DNA of 64,000 bases from positions 66,687,523-66,751,522 of the forward strand of contig CM057228.1 in NCBI GenBank assembly GCA_029891385.1, written 5' to 3'. Position 1 is the first letter of the stretch; each line of letters opens with the position of its first letter. This document shows, piece after piece, positions 36,997-47,278 of the stretch. The notes under the pieces were generated by a model. It made no database searches and was not told the DNA's origin. It saw only the letters and a program-made list of their open reading frames with translations. Source of the DNA: Erythroxylum novogranatense. Its lineage: Eukaryota; Streptophyta; Magnoliopsida; Malpighiales; Erythroxylaceae. A program made the translations under genes and the position numbers.

Positions 36997-37533
36997 TTCT
37001 CCTACTTGATGTTCTAATGTGTTAAGGGTTGCTTGCTCTCTTTGTCTTTCCTACGCTTCCTTAAGTATCGCCGATTTCAGGTTGGAAATGAACTAACCTA
37101 AGTCTACTGTGGCATGCACAAAAGAAGTTCTCCTAAATTAGCTCACTAAAACGATAATGATGAAAGGGTTTAATTCATCGCTCGTCATGACTCGTAGGAA
37201 CTCATTGCGTAACGAGGACAAAATGCGAATATTCGTCACGATTTAACGATGAACTCGTCATGATTTAACGATGAACTCGTTGCGACGAATGATGAACTTG
37301 TCGCAGCCAAGAATCACAAAGAAAGCACAATAACTCAAATTAGCACAATAAGGTGAACAATAACACTAAACACTTAAAGCAAAACAGAATTAACACTAAA
37401 AAGATTGAAGCAAATGTAATAAAAAAAATTATGAAATGCAAAATGTAATGCAAATAACTAAACTAAAATGTAAAACAAACACTTGGCTAACCTAGAAAAC
37501 CAATTACTTTGGTTCCCGGCAACGGCGCCAATT
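36997..37533 (-). other. leader and tRNA-Asp primer site of element C
   Basis: Non-coding. The primer site at about 37,513-37,530 reads TGGCGCCGTTGCCGGGAA on the minus strand, matching tRNA-Asp 3' ends with one difference. At 37,237-37,301 is a 22-bp tandem repeat (two near-identical units containing ATTTAACGATGAACTCGT and a third decayed one), with CG-containing motifs scattered from 37,180. Confidence 0.8.
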
Positions 37534-38999
37534 TGATCGTCATTATCGCTCAATATTAAAATTGATCCTCGGAACCGTCAAATAAAATTTATACCAAGGA
37601 TTGCAATACAGATGCAACCTCGGTCGACTCTCAAGGAACCAAAGGTACTAACCGATCCTAGACTAGCCTAATGTTTGAATTATGCATGCAATGAAAGCAA
37701 TAAAAGGGGTTTTGATTGATTAATCTAAAATTAAACTAAACCAAAGCAAAGGTAAATATTTTTGGGATTTTGAAAGATAAGGCAATTGAAATTAAAAGGG
37801 ACTAAAACAATTAATAAAAACTCTCCCGAAAATGTAGCTCGGGTCATCATCGCTCAAAGTAATATCGGGTTTGAAATCCACTAAGTTTCAAAGCTAAACC
37901 TTAATAACTCGTTAAGTCCAAAAATTAATTAATCAACTCGATTAATTAAAATTTGTTAAAACCTTAGTGTATGTATAGAATGATTAATGCAATAAATCGA
38001 TCAAACAATAACACAACCAACTCAATCAAACACAACTAGGCGATTAAATTGATTAATACAATCATCCAACCGATATACATGAACTCCATGTATTTAAGCA
38101 CAACATTCAACAATAATCAATCCATAACATATATCAAAGTTTAACATCCGATTAAACTATAACGGATTCAATCCATCATACAATGTATTCTCCAACTCTG
38201 AGTTGATACAAAATATAACGGAAATCTAAAACTAAGATCGACACCCAGTTAAGCTCACTAACTCGCACCTCACTCCATCTTCAAGAGATCGGAGACTTAG
38301 CCATTCATCACGGCAGAAGAGTCCATCACTGCTGGACACCCGACGCTGCTCATGACTCAGACGATGAAGGATGAAGGAATGGTCGCGGCGAAATGAAGGC
38401 GGAAGAGAAGGTGGTGAATGTAGACGATGTCTGTTGCCTCCGAATCAAACTGCAAAAACCAGAGAAAACAAAAACCTATTAGACGAACGGAGAAAACAGA
38501 GAAGAAGAAGTTAACCTCGGGAGTGCGGCCGCTCTGTTTTTGCCCTAAATGGAAAAGTTTTATAGGGATGCGTGCGGGCCGGGTCGAAACAGTGGAACTT
38601 TTGCCAAATATAGGCCGGATTATCCGACTTTCGCTGCGGCTAATGGCTTCGTCATTGCAAATAACGTTGAATGGTCATCATGCGCGTAAAGAATTAATAC
38701 CATTAATTCGCCTCGGCGAATGGAGAGTTTAGTTCAGCCCAAATAATCTCATGGCGTGTTGACTTGTTGAATGTTGACTCCTTTGGTCCTACAAAATACA
38801 ACCCATTCACAAGATCAATTGTCCCAATAAAATTATGCAAAATTAATGACAAATGACAACAAAATACTAACAATGTGCAATTTATCAAAAATCAATGTGC
38901 GGGACCAAAATAAGCATAAAAATCATAAATCAGGAGTCAACAAATGCATAATTACTAAAGAAAACGGGCCTAATTTATAATATAAATTTGGTCCAATCA
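37534..38999 (-). repeat. 5' LTR of element C
   Basis: 1466 bp, partner of 21,214-22,675. Outer end GGTCCAATCA followed by TSD CTCCT. Differences from the 3' LTR are many small indels plus substitutions. Confidence 0.9.
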
Positions 39000-41443
39000 C
39001 TCCTCAAAATCTCCAAAGAAATCCTCAAATGCTCCTCATTCTGCTCATCACTCTTGGAATAAACCAAGATATCATCGATAAAGACAGTGATAAATTGGTC
39101 CAAGAATGGCTTAAAAACCCAATTCATCAAATCCATAAACGCTGCAGGCACATTCGTCAATCCGAAGGGCATAACCAAAAACTCAAAATGCCCATACTGA
39201 GTCCTGAAAGCAGACTTCGGCACATCCGACTCCTTAATCCGCAACTGATGATAGCCCGATCTCAAATCGATCTTAGAGAAGACTCTCGCTCCTTGCAATT
39301 GATCAAACAGATCATCAATGCGAGGAAGCGGATATCGGTTCTTCACAGTAACTTGATTCAACTTCCTGTAGTCTACACACATCCTCAATGATCCATCCTT
39401 CTTAATAAAAAGAACCGGAGCTCCCCAAAGCGAAGAACTCTGTCGAATATACCCCTTCTCCAACAACTCCTCCAATTATTCCTTAAGCTCTTTCAATTCC
39501 ACCGGAGCCATCCGGTAAGGCAGAATTGAAATCCGCGCCGTACCTGACAACAACTCAATAGGAAACTCAATTTCTGTAGCTGGCGGTAGTCCTGGTAATT
39601 CCTCGGGAAAGACGTCCGAGAATTCCCTGACTACTGGAATATCCTCCAGCTTCTCTCTATCTGCCCTGGTGTCAACCACATAAGCCAAAAACGCCTCACA
39701 ATCCTTCCTCATCATCGTCTCTGCTGTCAATGCTGAAACAATTCTGGGCAGACTCGCTTTTCTGTCCCCCACAAACATCACTTTTCTACCATCACCCAAA
39801 TCAAATTCTACTATCTTCATTTTACAATCCAAACAGGCATTGTACTTCTCTAAGGTATCCATACCCAATATCACATCCAATCCTCCCATCTTCAGTGGCA
39901 TCAAATCGACCACTAGAAGTTCTCCATCAATCCGAATCTCACAACCTCTATACACTTGCCTAATCACAATGTACTGGCCGATTGGAGTACTCACCATCAG
40001 CGAAGTATCCAATGGGCTCACAACCCTATCACACACGGGTCTGCTCGAGGAAACAAACGAATGAGTAGAACCCGGATCAATCAAAACTAGCACATCATCA
40101 ACAAAAAGTTGAATCATACCAGTCACCACATCAGGAGCGGTCTCTGCATCCTCCCTAGTCATCGCAAACACCCTAGCTGGTGCCTGCCCTCTCGGTCTAC
40201 CCGGAAGATTCACCCCCTTGGCTGCATCTGAGCTGCCCACTTCTGTTGCAGTCCTCTGTCTCATGGTCTTTGTCCTCCTCGGAACTTACATCTGACTCCT
40301 CTCTTGTCGTGGAGGCTAAGGACACTCTCTGGCAATGTGTCCCTTTTCCTGACAGTTGAAACAAGCTCCTGTCAATCTGAAGCACTCTCCTCTATGGGAC
40401 CTTCCGCAGTGCTCACACTTCAGAACGAAAGATCTATCCCCATCACCCCTTCTACCGCCACCCACCGTTGAGGCTTGGTGAGAAACAGTAGAAGTCCTCA
40501 TCGGCCTAGGTCGGCTCGCACCACTGCTCCTCTCCTCTGACTGAACGAAGCTCCTAGCACTCCTATCTAGCATAGGAGTACTAGTGCTACCTCCCCTCCT
40601 GGACTGCTCTCTGCCCTTTCTTTTCTTGTTCACAACACTCTTGATGTTCTCAATATTTTCAACCCTCAGAGCTGCCTCAACCAGCTGCTGGAAATCACAG
40701 AAATTCTGCATAATCACCTTCTCTCTAATGGCCAAGTGCAGACCCTACTCAAACCGGCGATACCTTACAGCTTCACTCAACATAAAATCCGAAGCATACC
40801 TCGCCAACTGAGTGAACCGACGCTCATACTCACTCACTGACATCTCCCTCTGAGTCAAACTGAGGAACTCCCTCTGCTTCTGTTGAATGTAAACCTCTGA
40901 TAGATACTTCTTCTTAAAAGCAACCAAGAAATTCTACCATGATAACCCCACGACTCTCATCTGACTGCCTGGCACGGTCTCCCATCAATGTAGAACATCC
41001 CCCTGAAGCAAACTTGCAGCATAGATGACTCTCTCGTCATCCTCACACTCCATCTGATCCAGCACTCTCTCAGTCTTCCTCAACCAGGTCTCAGCTTCTT
41101 CTGGATCTGATGTCTCAAAGAAATCGACTGCCCCATATTTCCTCAACCGGTCAAACCGTCTCCCCTTCTGAACTGGGGCTGAAACAGAAGGTTGTGGCAT
41201 CTGACCCATAGCCTGCACGAATGCCTGAGTAAAGGCCTGGAACAACCTCGGATCCAAAGGAGGCACTTGCTCCTGCATAGCTGGCGACTCCAAAGTCGGC
41301 GACGGAACGGGCTCACTACCTAGCCCTACAGAAGCCTCAACATTCCCTAGGGCAACTGACTCATCAGTCCTCTCCTCTCTAGTCGGAGAGTCAGGTGCAG
41401 CAGATCCTTGCATAACTCCTCGTGTCCTTCTACGAGGTGGCAT
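39000..41443 (-). pseudogene. chromovirus A gag-protease-RT, upstream half
   Basis: Starts at MPPRRRTRG (41,443), about 170 bp inside the primer site, in a single frame. Gag runs 41,443 to about 40,320 (YERRFTQLARYASDF; zinc knuckle CFNCQEKGHIAREC near 40,330, with a preceding CEHCGRSHRGEC). Protease is near 40,070 (IDPGSTHSFVS, catalytic Asp present). The linker has DIPVVREFSDVFPEELPGLPP. RT lies at 39,475-39,000 with [25 protein letters not shown] and the catalytic FIDDILVYS. Stops are at 40,985 (TGA), about 40,937 (TAG), 40,745 (TAG), 40,316 (TAG), about 40,288 (TAA) and 39,476 (TAA). Cut by element C at 39,000; continues at 21,213 in the same frame. Confidence 0.93.
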
Positions 41444-41592
41444 CGTACTCCTTCAAAGGGAAACACTAAGGATTAGCTATATGTCAATCTACATGTATGC
41501 ATGATATGCATGTCACGTAATCAATTCAACAATTCATCATATATCACACAGTTCATCCTATTATGCAGTCTAAGCCAAGGACACTAAACCTA

Positions 41593-41607
41593 GGCACTCT
41601 GATACCA
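41593..41607 (-). other. primer-binding site of A
   Basis: Minus strand TGGTATCAGAGTGCC, initiator-Met type, four bases inside the 5' LTR. Confidence 0.88.
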
Positions 41608-41611
41608 AAAA

Positions 41612-43751
41612 TGTTGGGCCCGGGTCCCGGATTCCCATTCCCGAGGCTGCCCCTCGGGTCGCGCAGGCGACGGGCGCCCCATAACGTCGGACCTGATCCC
41701 AACATCCATACAAATACATTAGTTCGATACCAACACAAACATATACTCATACATTCTAAACATGCATTAACCATCCCTAATACATAAACCATATGTCATT
41801 GTCATTCGAAGAAATTCAACAAGTATTCTCGAAATATAACATAATACAAAATGAAAGTGAATCCCAAAATACAAAAGTATGCTCCATGATGAAATGTTGG
41901 CGGGCTAACCAAAGTACTAACTTAATACAAGGCTCCTAACTATCTTGAAGTTTCCGATGCCTTGCAAGGTCGACAATCGTCTCGATCTGCACCTGATGAG
42001 GGGAGAGTAATGGGGTGAGCTGCGAAGCTCAGTGGCATATACGTTTATAGCCATTGGCAACGAGCCATACAATCAAGCATATATGTATATTCATATAGCA
42101 AGCATATATCAAATCATTAATCCGTCACTATACAATCCTCGCATCACAATTCATGTCATATGATTTCACAATATAACAATTAACATGAGTCATGCTCAAC
42201 AAATCAATTATGTATGCACAAACAATTGGCTCGAGAGTTCCGTAAACGATCTGGATAAACCGAAGTTAAATCCGTAAACTATCCGAGTCTGATTTCTCAA
42301 GGATCTCATGGCCTCAAGCGGGCAGCCGGGTGAAGGCTTTATGCCAACGTGCATGTGACTCCATCCGTAACTCTCTCACCCAAACAATACACATAATCCA
42401 TACATTCCATGTTCAAAGCATTTTTCAAAGCTTTCGTTATTTTCATTCTTTCCATTCTTGCCAAATATGCCATCATAAGGTCTATCAAGCCATGTTTAAA
42501 CATAGCCGTAATGCAAATTCAACATTTATCATAAAATTTAATACCAACAAGGTCATATCATGCAAGCAGTTAGCACACACAAGGCAATTTGCCTATACAC
42601 ACAATAACCATAAACATATTACCCACCTAGTATCACTTGAGTATCAGACTCACTGCTGTCCTTTCTCTTGCGATTGGGTCAAATCAGCTTGGTTCCCTAT
42701 AATAAACTAAGTTCTCATTTAATTTACTATCCATAGAAAATATTCCATAAAGCTTGACAATCAAAATAACAAATTCCAAACTTCTCGTAGCCCTGTATTG
42801 GACACAATTTCTAGTTCACAAAGAATCCAAAATCACCTCTATTGGATATCTGAAGCCCAAGATATGCCCAAAATACCAAAATCTCCTTTCTTTGAAAAGC
42901 GAGGGGCTCGTCATGTAACGCCCGTGTTTCGCCATGACGAAGCGCATAAGTATCTTGCCATGGTGTACATGCACGTCGCGACGAACCCGATTCCGCACGT
43001 CGCGGTGAATAACCATTAATTCGTCGCGATGTTGTTCCTATTTCTTGCACGTCACGGCGTGTTCATACGCACGTCGTGACGTGCGGGTCTGGAGCTTGAC
43101 TCCAAAACCCAGTTTTCCAACATTTCCCATCTTAAATCCTTTCCAAATCCAAATGCAACACAACCAAACTATAGATCAAGTCTTATACTACATTTCTAAA
43201 CCAACTGCAACTCAAAAACATCCATAAAATCATCAACCCAAAGAAATCTCAACATTTATGCCCCAAAACCCTAAAACCTTCGATTCTCTTCATTCAACAT
43301 TCTGCTAAGTTTAAATCTAACCAAAACCAGTTTAACACAAGCAGAACTTACCCAAAAATGTCTTAGATCGGTCGAAAAACGTCAAATGTCGAAAATCTCT
43401 TTTCCCTTCTCTTCCTCTCCACCAACGGTGCTACTCCTTCTTTTCTTCTTCTCTTTTCTATTTCCCTTTCTTTTCTTCCTTTTCTATTTCTTCTAAGTCT
43501 TAAACCTAAGTCAAATACCCTTATACCCTTCTTACCAAAGCTCTTACCTATCCAACCTAAGTCATTTTCCCAAAATGCCCTCATAAACGTTTACCTTATA
43601 ATCCCCATGTAAAACCATAACATAACGAATTAAGCTCAAATAAACCGAAATTATCCACTAATACTCCCAAATTAATCAAACTTAAGGCATAATTACTCAA
43701 TTATCAAAATTTATGCTTACTGACATCATAAAAAAAATTAGGGGCCTAACA
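41612..43751 (-). repeat. 5' LTR of chromovirus A
   Basis: 2140 bp, partner of 16,774-18,916; ends GGGGCCTAACA followed by TSD ATTAC. A CG-motif array lies at 42,905-43,085. Inside it 42,911-42,970 has no match to 18,061-18,130 of the other LTR, although both sides match nearly base for base. Confidence 0.92.
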
Positions 43752-43937
43752 ATTACACTGATAGACACATATGCCGGGAAAGGTCACGAGTGCATGTACA
43801 ATCATATGCATTTACAAAAATTACTGTTCATATCAATATAGAAGCCATTTTATGCATGAGTATGCCGAGACAAGAGCACACTCACAACCCGACCCAAATT
43901 TTGATTTTATCCTTCTCATCGGTGATGGGATGTTACA
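43752..43937 (-). repeat. LTR2 of element B, right part
   Basis: The remainder of the middle LTR after the A insertion, starting with the duplicated ATTAC. It ends GATGGGATGTTACA and is followed by the polypurine tract of internal-2 (minus strand TTTGGAGGGGAGAAT). Confidence 0.9.
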
Positions 43938-46900
43938 ATTCTCCCCTCCAAATAAGAATTCCATCCTTGAAATTCAATTTAACACTGAATATGGTAGGGG
44001 TACAGTTATCTCATACACTCTTTTATTTCTCATTTCATCATTCTATTTTATGTTTCCTCAATAACATAACAATTGATGTTATCAATAGGTTTCTCAATTC
44101 TCTGTTTAGCTATCATACTTCTTCACTTTTCCCCTTGAGGAGTTTCAGAAAATTTGACTCATTACTTCCAATTTCAATACCCCAAATGTTGGGTCAAAAC
44201 AATCCTAACCATAAAATCATCTATAATGCCCTACTCCCATTTTTTTGCCATCATTAAAATGGACCACTTTATGACACACTAAGTTTCCCTTATTACCTTG
44301 TATCTTATCAAAATATGCATCGGTATTCGCACTCTAAACCTTCACATCAATTTCCATAAAATCATAACTTCTATGCAATCCATCAAGATCCCTTTGCTTT
44401 TCAAAACCACTTCACTCACTAATGGCATCCCGATTAATTCTGACTTTTATTCAGGGTAGTCGACTCTGTTTGTTGTTTCACTCAGCAATTACTCAATTTG
44501 GCTGTAGTCACTTTGTACTATATTCTAGATGTATATGCCTTATACCTTTATCCAATTAGTCCAGGTTACAAGGAACTCAAACCTACAATCACTCAGGTCG
44601 ACATTCTTAGCTGCCCATTTATTCTTTTGAGGTCCACTTACAAGAACCTCTCTTGATTAGGAAGCACTCATATTTTATGTCACTAAAACCCTCAAATCCA
44701 CAATTAGGCTTTCCCCGTTCCTTTTTGCAAAACCGATATTACTTTTCCATAATTAGCACTTTTTCCTTTTTGCTCCACTTTAACTCGTCACTATACCATT
44801 TTATCACACTTGATTGGGTAACCTAATACCCGCATACTTGGTACTCTGCTATGCCGAGCTCTATTTGATACTACTGATTTGAACACTAACTTTATTAGGA
44901 CAGTCCCTCTATACAATCCTTCAATCTTTTCCAATTCCCATTTTTCATTAATCCCTACTAATCAGCCTATTTATACATATATCAATATGTCCAATCCTTC
45001 CAAACCCATTTCTAGTATCTTTCAAATCATGTATCCAATTTCAGCGCATAAGACTACAATTGTCCTTAAGTACACAAAATCAATTTACTATAGTAATAGA
45101 TTGCATCTTAATCTCTCATGGGAACTTGTCTTAGACAGCAAAGACGTGAATTCCACAAAAATTCTTTTTACTATACTCATTAATGCAACTACACATATTT
45201 CGCACACTAATTCCATATAATCATAACTCTCATGATATCATGTTGCTCATTAATGCAAAAAGATATAACCTCAAACCCATTGTGCTAACATTTAGTTTTT
45301 GAAATTCTGTGAGTAATTAATCCTTCAATACAGTAACATTATCACTTACTATCTTCTATTTATCATTGAATTTCCTTTTTCTCAACGTCTTTCAGCAATG
45401 CTTTCAATTTCCTAAGGACTCCACATTGACTTATGCCATTGTCTGTCCATTTTTACCAGTTGGTCCCCATATTCAATCCAACTACTAACATAATTCCCTG
45501 TATTAGAAAAATCCACCATCAGAGGTACTTTTTGAAGTTCACAAATATATTCCCACAGCCTATAATGTGGTCCCAATTCACTTCACATTAATAAGAAAGT
45601 CTCCTCGAATCGCTAAAACCTTCTTAATCAGCTAGATACCTTACATCAACAAAACTATATAAATCCTCCCAATATCCTGCCATCTTAGTTCACAATTCCC
45701 TCCATTGCATCAATTGATTCCTTTCTAAAGCAAATCTGATTGAATCGAGCGAGGGCCCTGACCTTTGGACAATGGAAGAACTACCAAATTCCATTGTTGA
45801 ATCAATAGAAAAGCTTATGATCTCAGCTACTGGTCATGGAAAGCCTGCCTTTATTGGTCATAAACTCAATTTCCTGGCTTCCTGACCCTATCGCAGTAAT
45901 TTCTTGATATCCACCCCGATACTGTTTCTAGTTCATTGTCAATCGCTTATTGCCCATAAGTACTTATTTTTCTTTATTAGTATATCAAGCAAATGACTTG
46001 CAACATTTCATACAATCTTTATAAGATCAAATCATATCATGACTTCTTTGATCAATGAATTCTCGTTACTGAAATTCAGTGAAGCAAATAAACAATTTAT
46101 TATACTCTACAATCCGGTAGATCTCATCCAAAATCATTCCATCATAATTAGAAATATATATTTATATCAAATTTTCGATCATTTACTTGAGTACATTCAC
46201 TCTTTTCCTTTGAATTACCATCTTTTTCATAATCCAATTCAAATCGAAGCGCATATTTAATTGTCTCCAAAGTAACACATCATGTATCACATTTCATCAC
46301 TTGTAAAATCATGTTCCTATCATTTCTTCATCCATGTATATTTTCTCAATCCATTCAAAATTATAAATGCAGAAGCATCATGGAAAGTAATCTCATTCTC
46401 ACAGACAAAATAGTACGTTATGACATACTTTTATCACATTTCAAAACCACATCCCATTGAATTATTTCTTTTGACCAGCTTATACACTTTAATCCTACCT
46501 TTACCATTTCTTCCTAACAATATATTCACTTAGTATGTAGTATATTCCATAATACTTACATCAGCATACATACAATGAATCTATATATGCCCTTTTTCTC
46601 ATTTCCAGTTATCCCATTTTATCGGACAACACATTAGAATCATAGTTGCCTCGTCATCCCTGAGCTTTTGATCAAACACAGACATATTCTTATACTAATT
46701 CATTGCCTCTTATCACTTTTAACCGATATTCTTTTCATGTACAAAATTTTACCTCTCCAAACTATCGCAATTTTGTTTTCTTTCAACCCGATTTATACAC
46801 TTTAAGTCTCATTATTCAATTTGATAACATTTCTTTCCTAAATCAGCCCATACCACTGTCTTTACATTCGTATCACATTTGAGAGTTTAGAATCATAGTA

Positions 46901-47278
46901 CAATATGAATATCATTATCTATTTTTCTATCTGTAGGACCTCGACCGCTCGGGCCTCGCGTCCATATGACCTCAGCCTCTTGGGCCTCGTGTCCTCCAAA
47001 GGGTCTCGGCCCCTCAAGCCTCGCACCCTCACGGTTTTATTTTTCCCATTCCCAATTGCCCAATATCTACATTGGCTCGTATGTTGACATAACATTTCTT
47101 TTCTCACACTTAAACACTTAACACATGAACATTCGTGCGTATGACTCATACCCATGCGACTCAGACTAGGGATCAGTTGCCACGGTCTGCTATAACATAA
47201 CTTTAATGTACGCAATTTGACCTATGTTCAGACAGTGCCCATGTAAGTTCGTACTTCTGGGATTTGATACCACCTAAA
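43938..47278 (-). other. Internal region 2 of element B, non-coding
   Basis: 3.3 kb, the longer of B's two internals and matching internal-1 on both sides of a segment unique to it (45,119-46,243). No gag, protease, RT or integrase motif was found in any frame. A GC-rich leader repeat is at 46,935-47,030. A degraded primer site lies at 47,260-47,273, and LTR3 starts at 47,279. Confidence 0.85.

Larger units (their letters stand above)
21214..38999 (-). mobile_element. Gag-protease retroelement C, Athila/Tat-like (with nested D)
   Basis: LTRs lie at 21,214-22,675 and 37,534-38,999, with perfect TSD CTCCT at 21,209-21,213 and 39,000-39,004. Without D it is about 7.5 kb. The primer site matches tRNA-Asp (minus strand TGGCGCCGTTGCCGGGAA), and the gag is of the Athila/Tat-like type. 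No RT, RNase H or integrase is found, so C needed enzymes from a partner. It sits inside A's RT; deleting C and one TSD copy restores A's frame across the junction. Confidence 0.9.
16774..43751 (-). mobile_element. Ty3/gypsy chromovirus A (with nested C and D)
   Basis: Element with LTRs 16,774-18,916 (3') and 41,612-43,751 (5') and TSD ATTAC at 16,769-16,773 and 43,752-43,756. Without C it is about 9.2 kb. Its gag-pol frame runs from 41,443 to 18,928 with protease, RT, RNase H, integrase and a C-terminal chromodomain, which places it among the chromoviruses (Tekay/Del-like by LTR size, primer site and domain order). It is the best preserved element here, with ten in-frame stops and no frameshift that I could detect. 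Confidence 0.93.

Noticed and set aside
18928..41443. Endogenous pararetrovirus instead of a retrotransposon
   Set aside because: LTRs, TSD, integrase with zinc finger and a chromodomain identify a Ty3/gypsy chromovirus.
16774..43751. Treating the gypsy pieces at 18.9-21.2 kb and 39.0-41.4 kb as two elements
   Set aside because: They are complementary halves in one frame, separated by an element with TSD CTCCT and enclosed by one LTR pair with TSD ATTAC.
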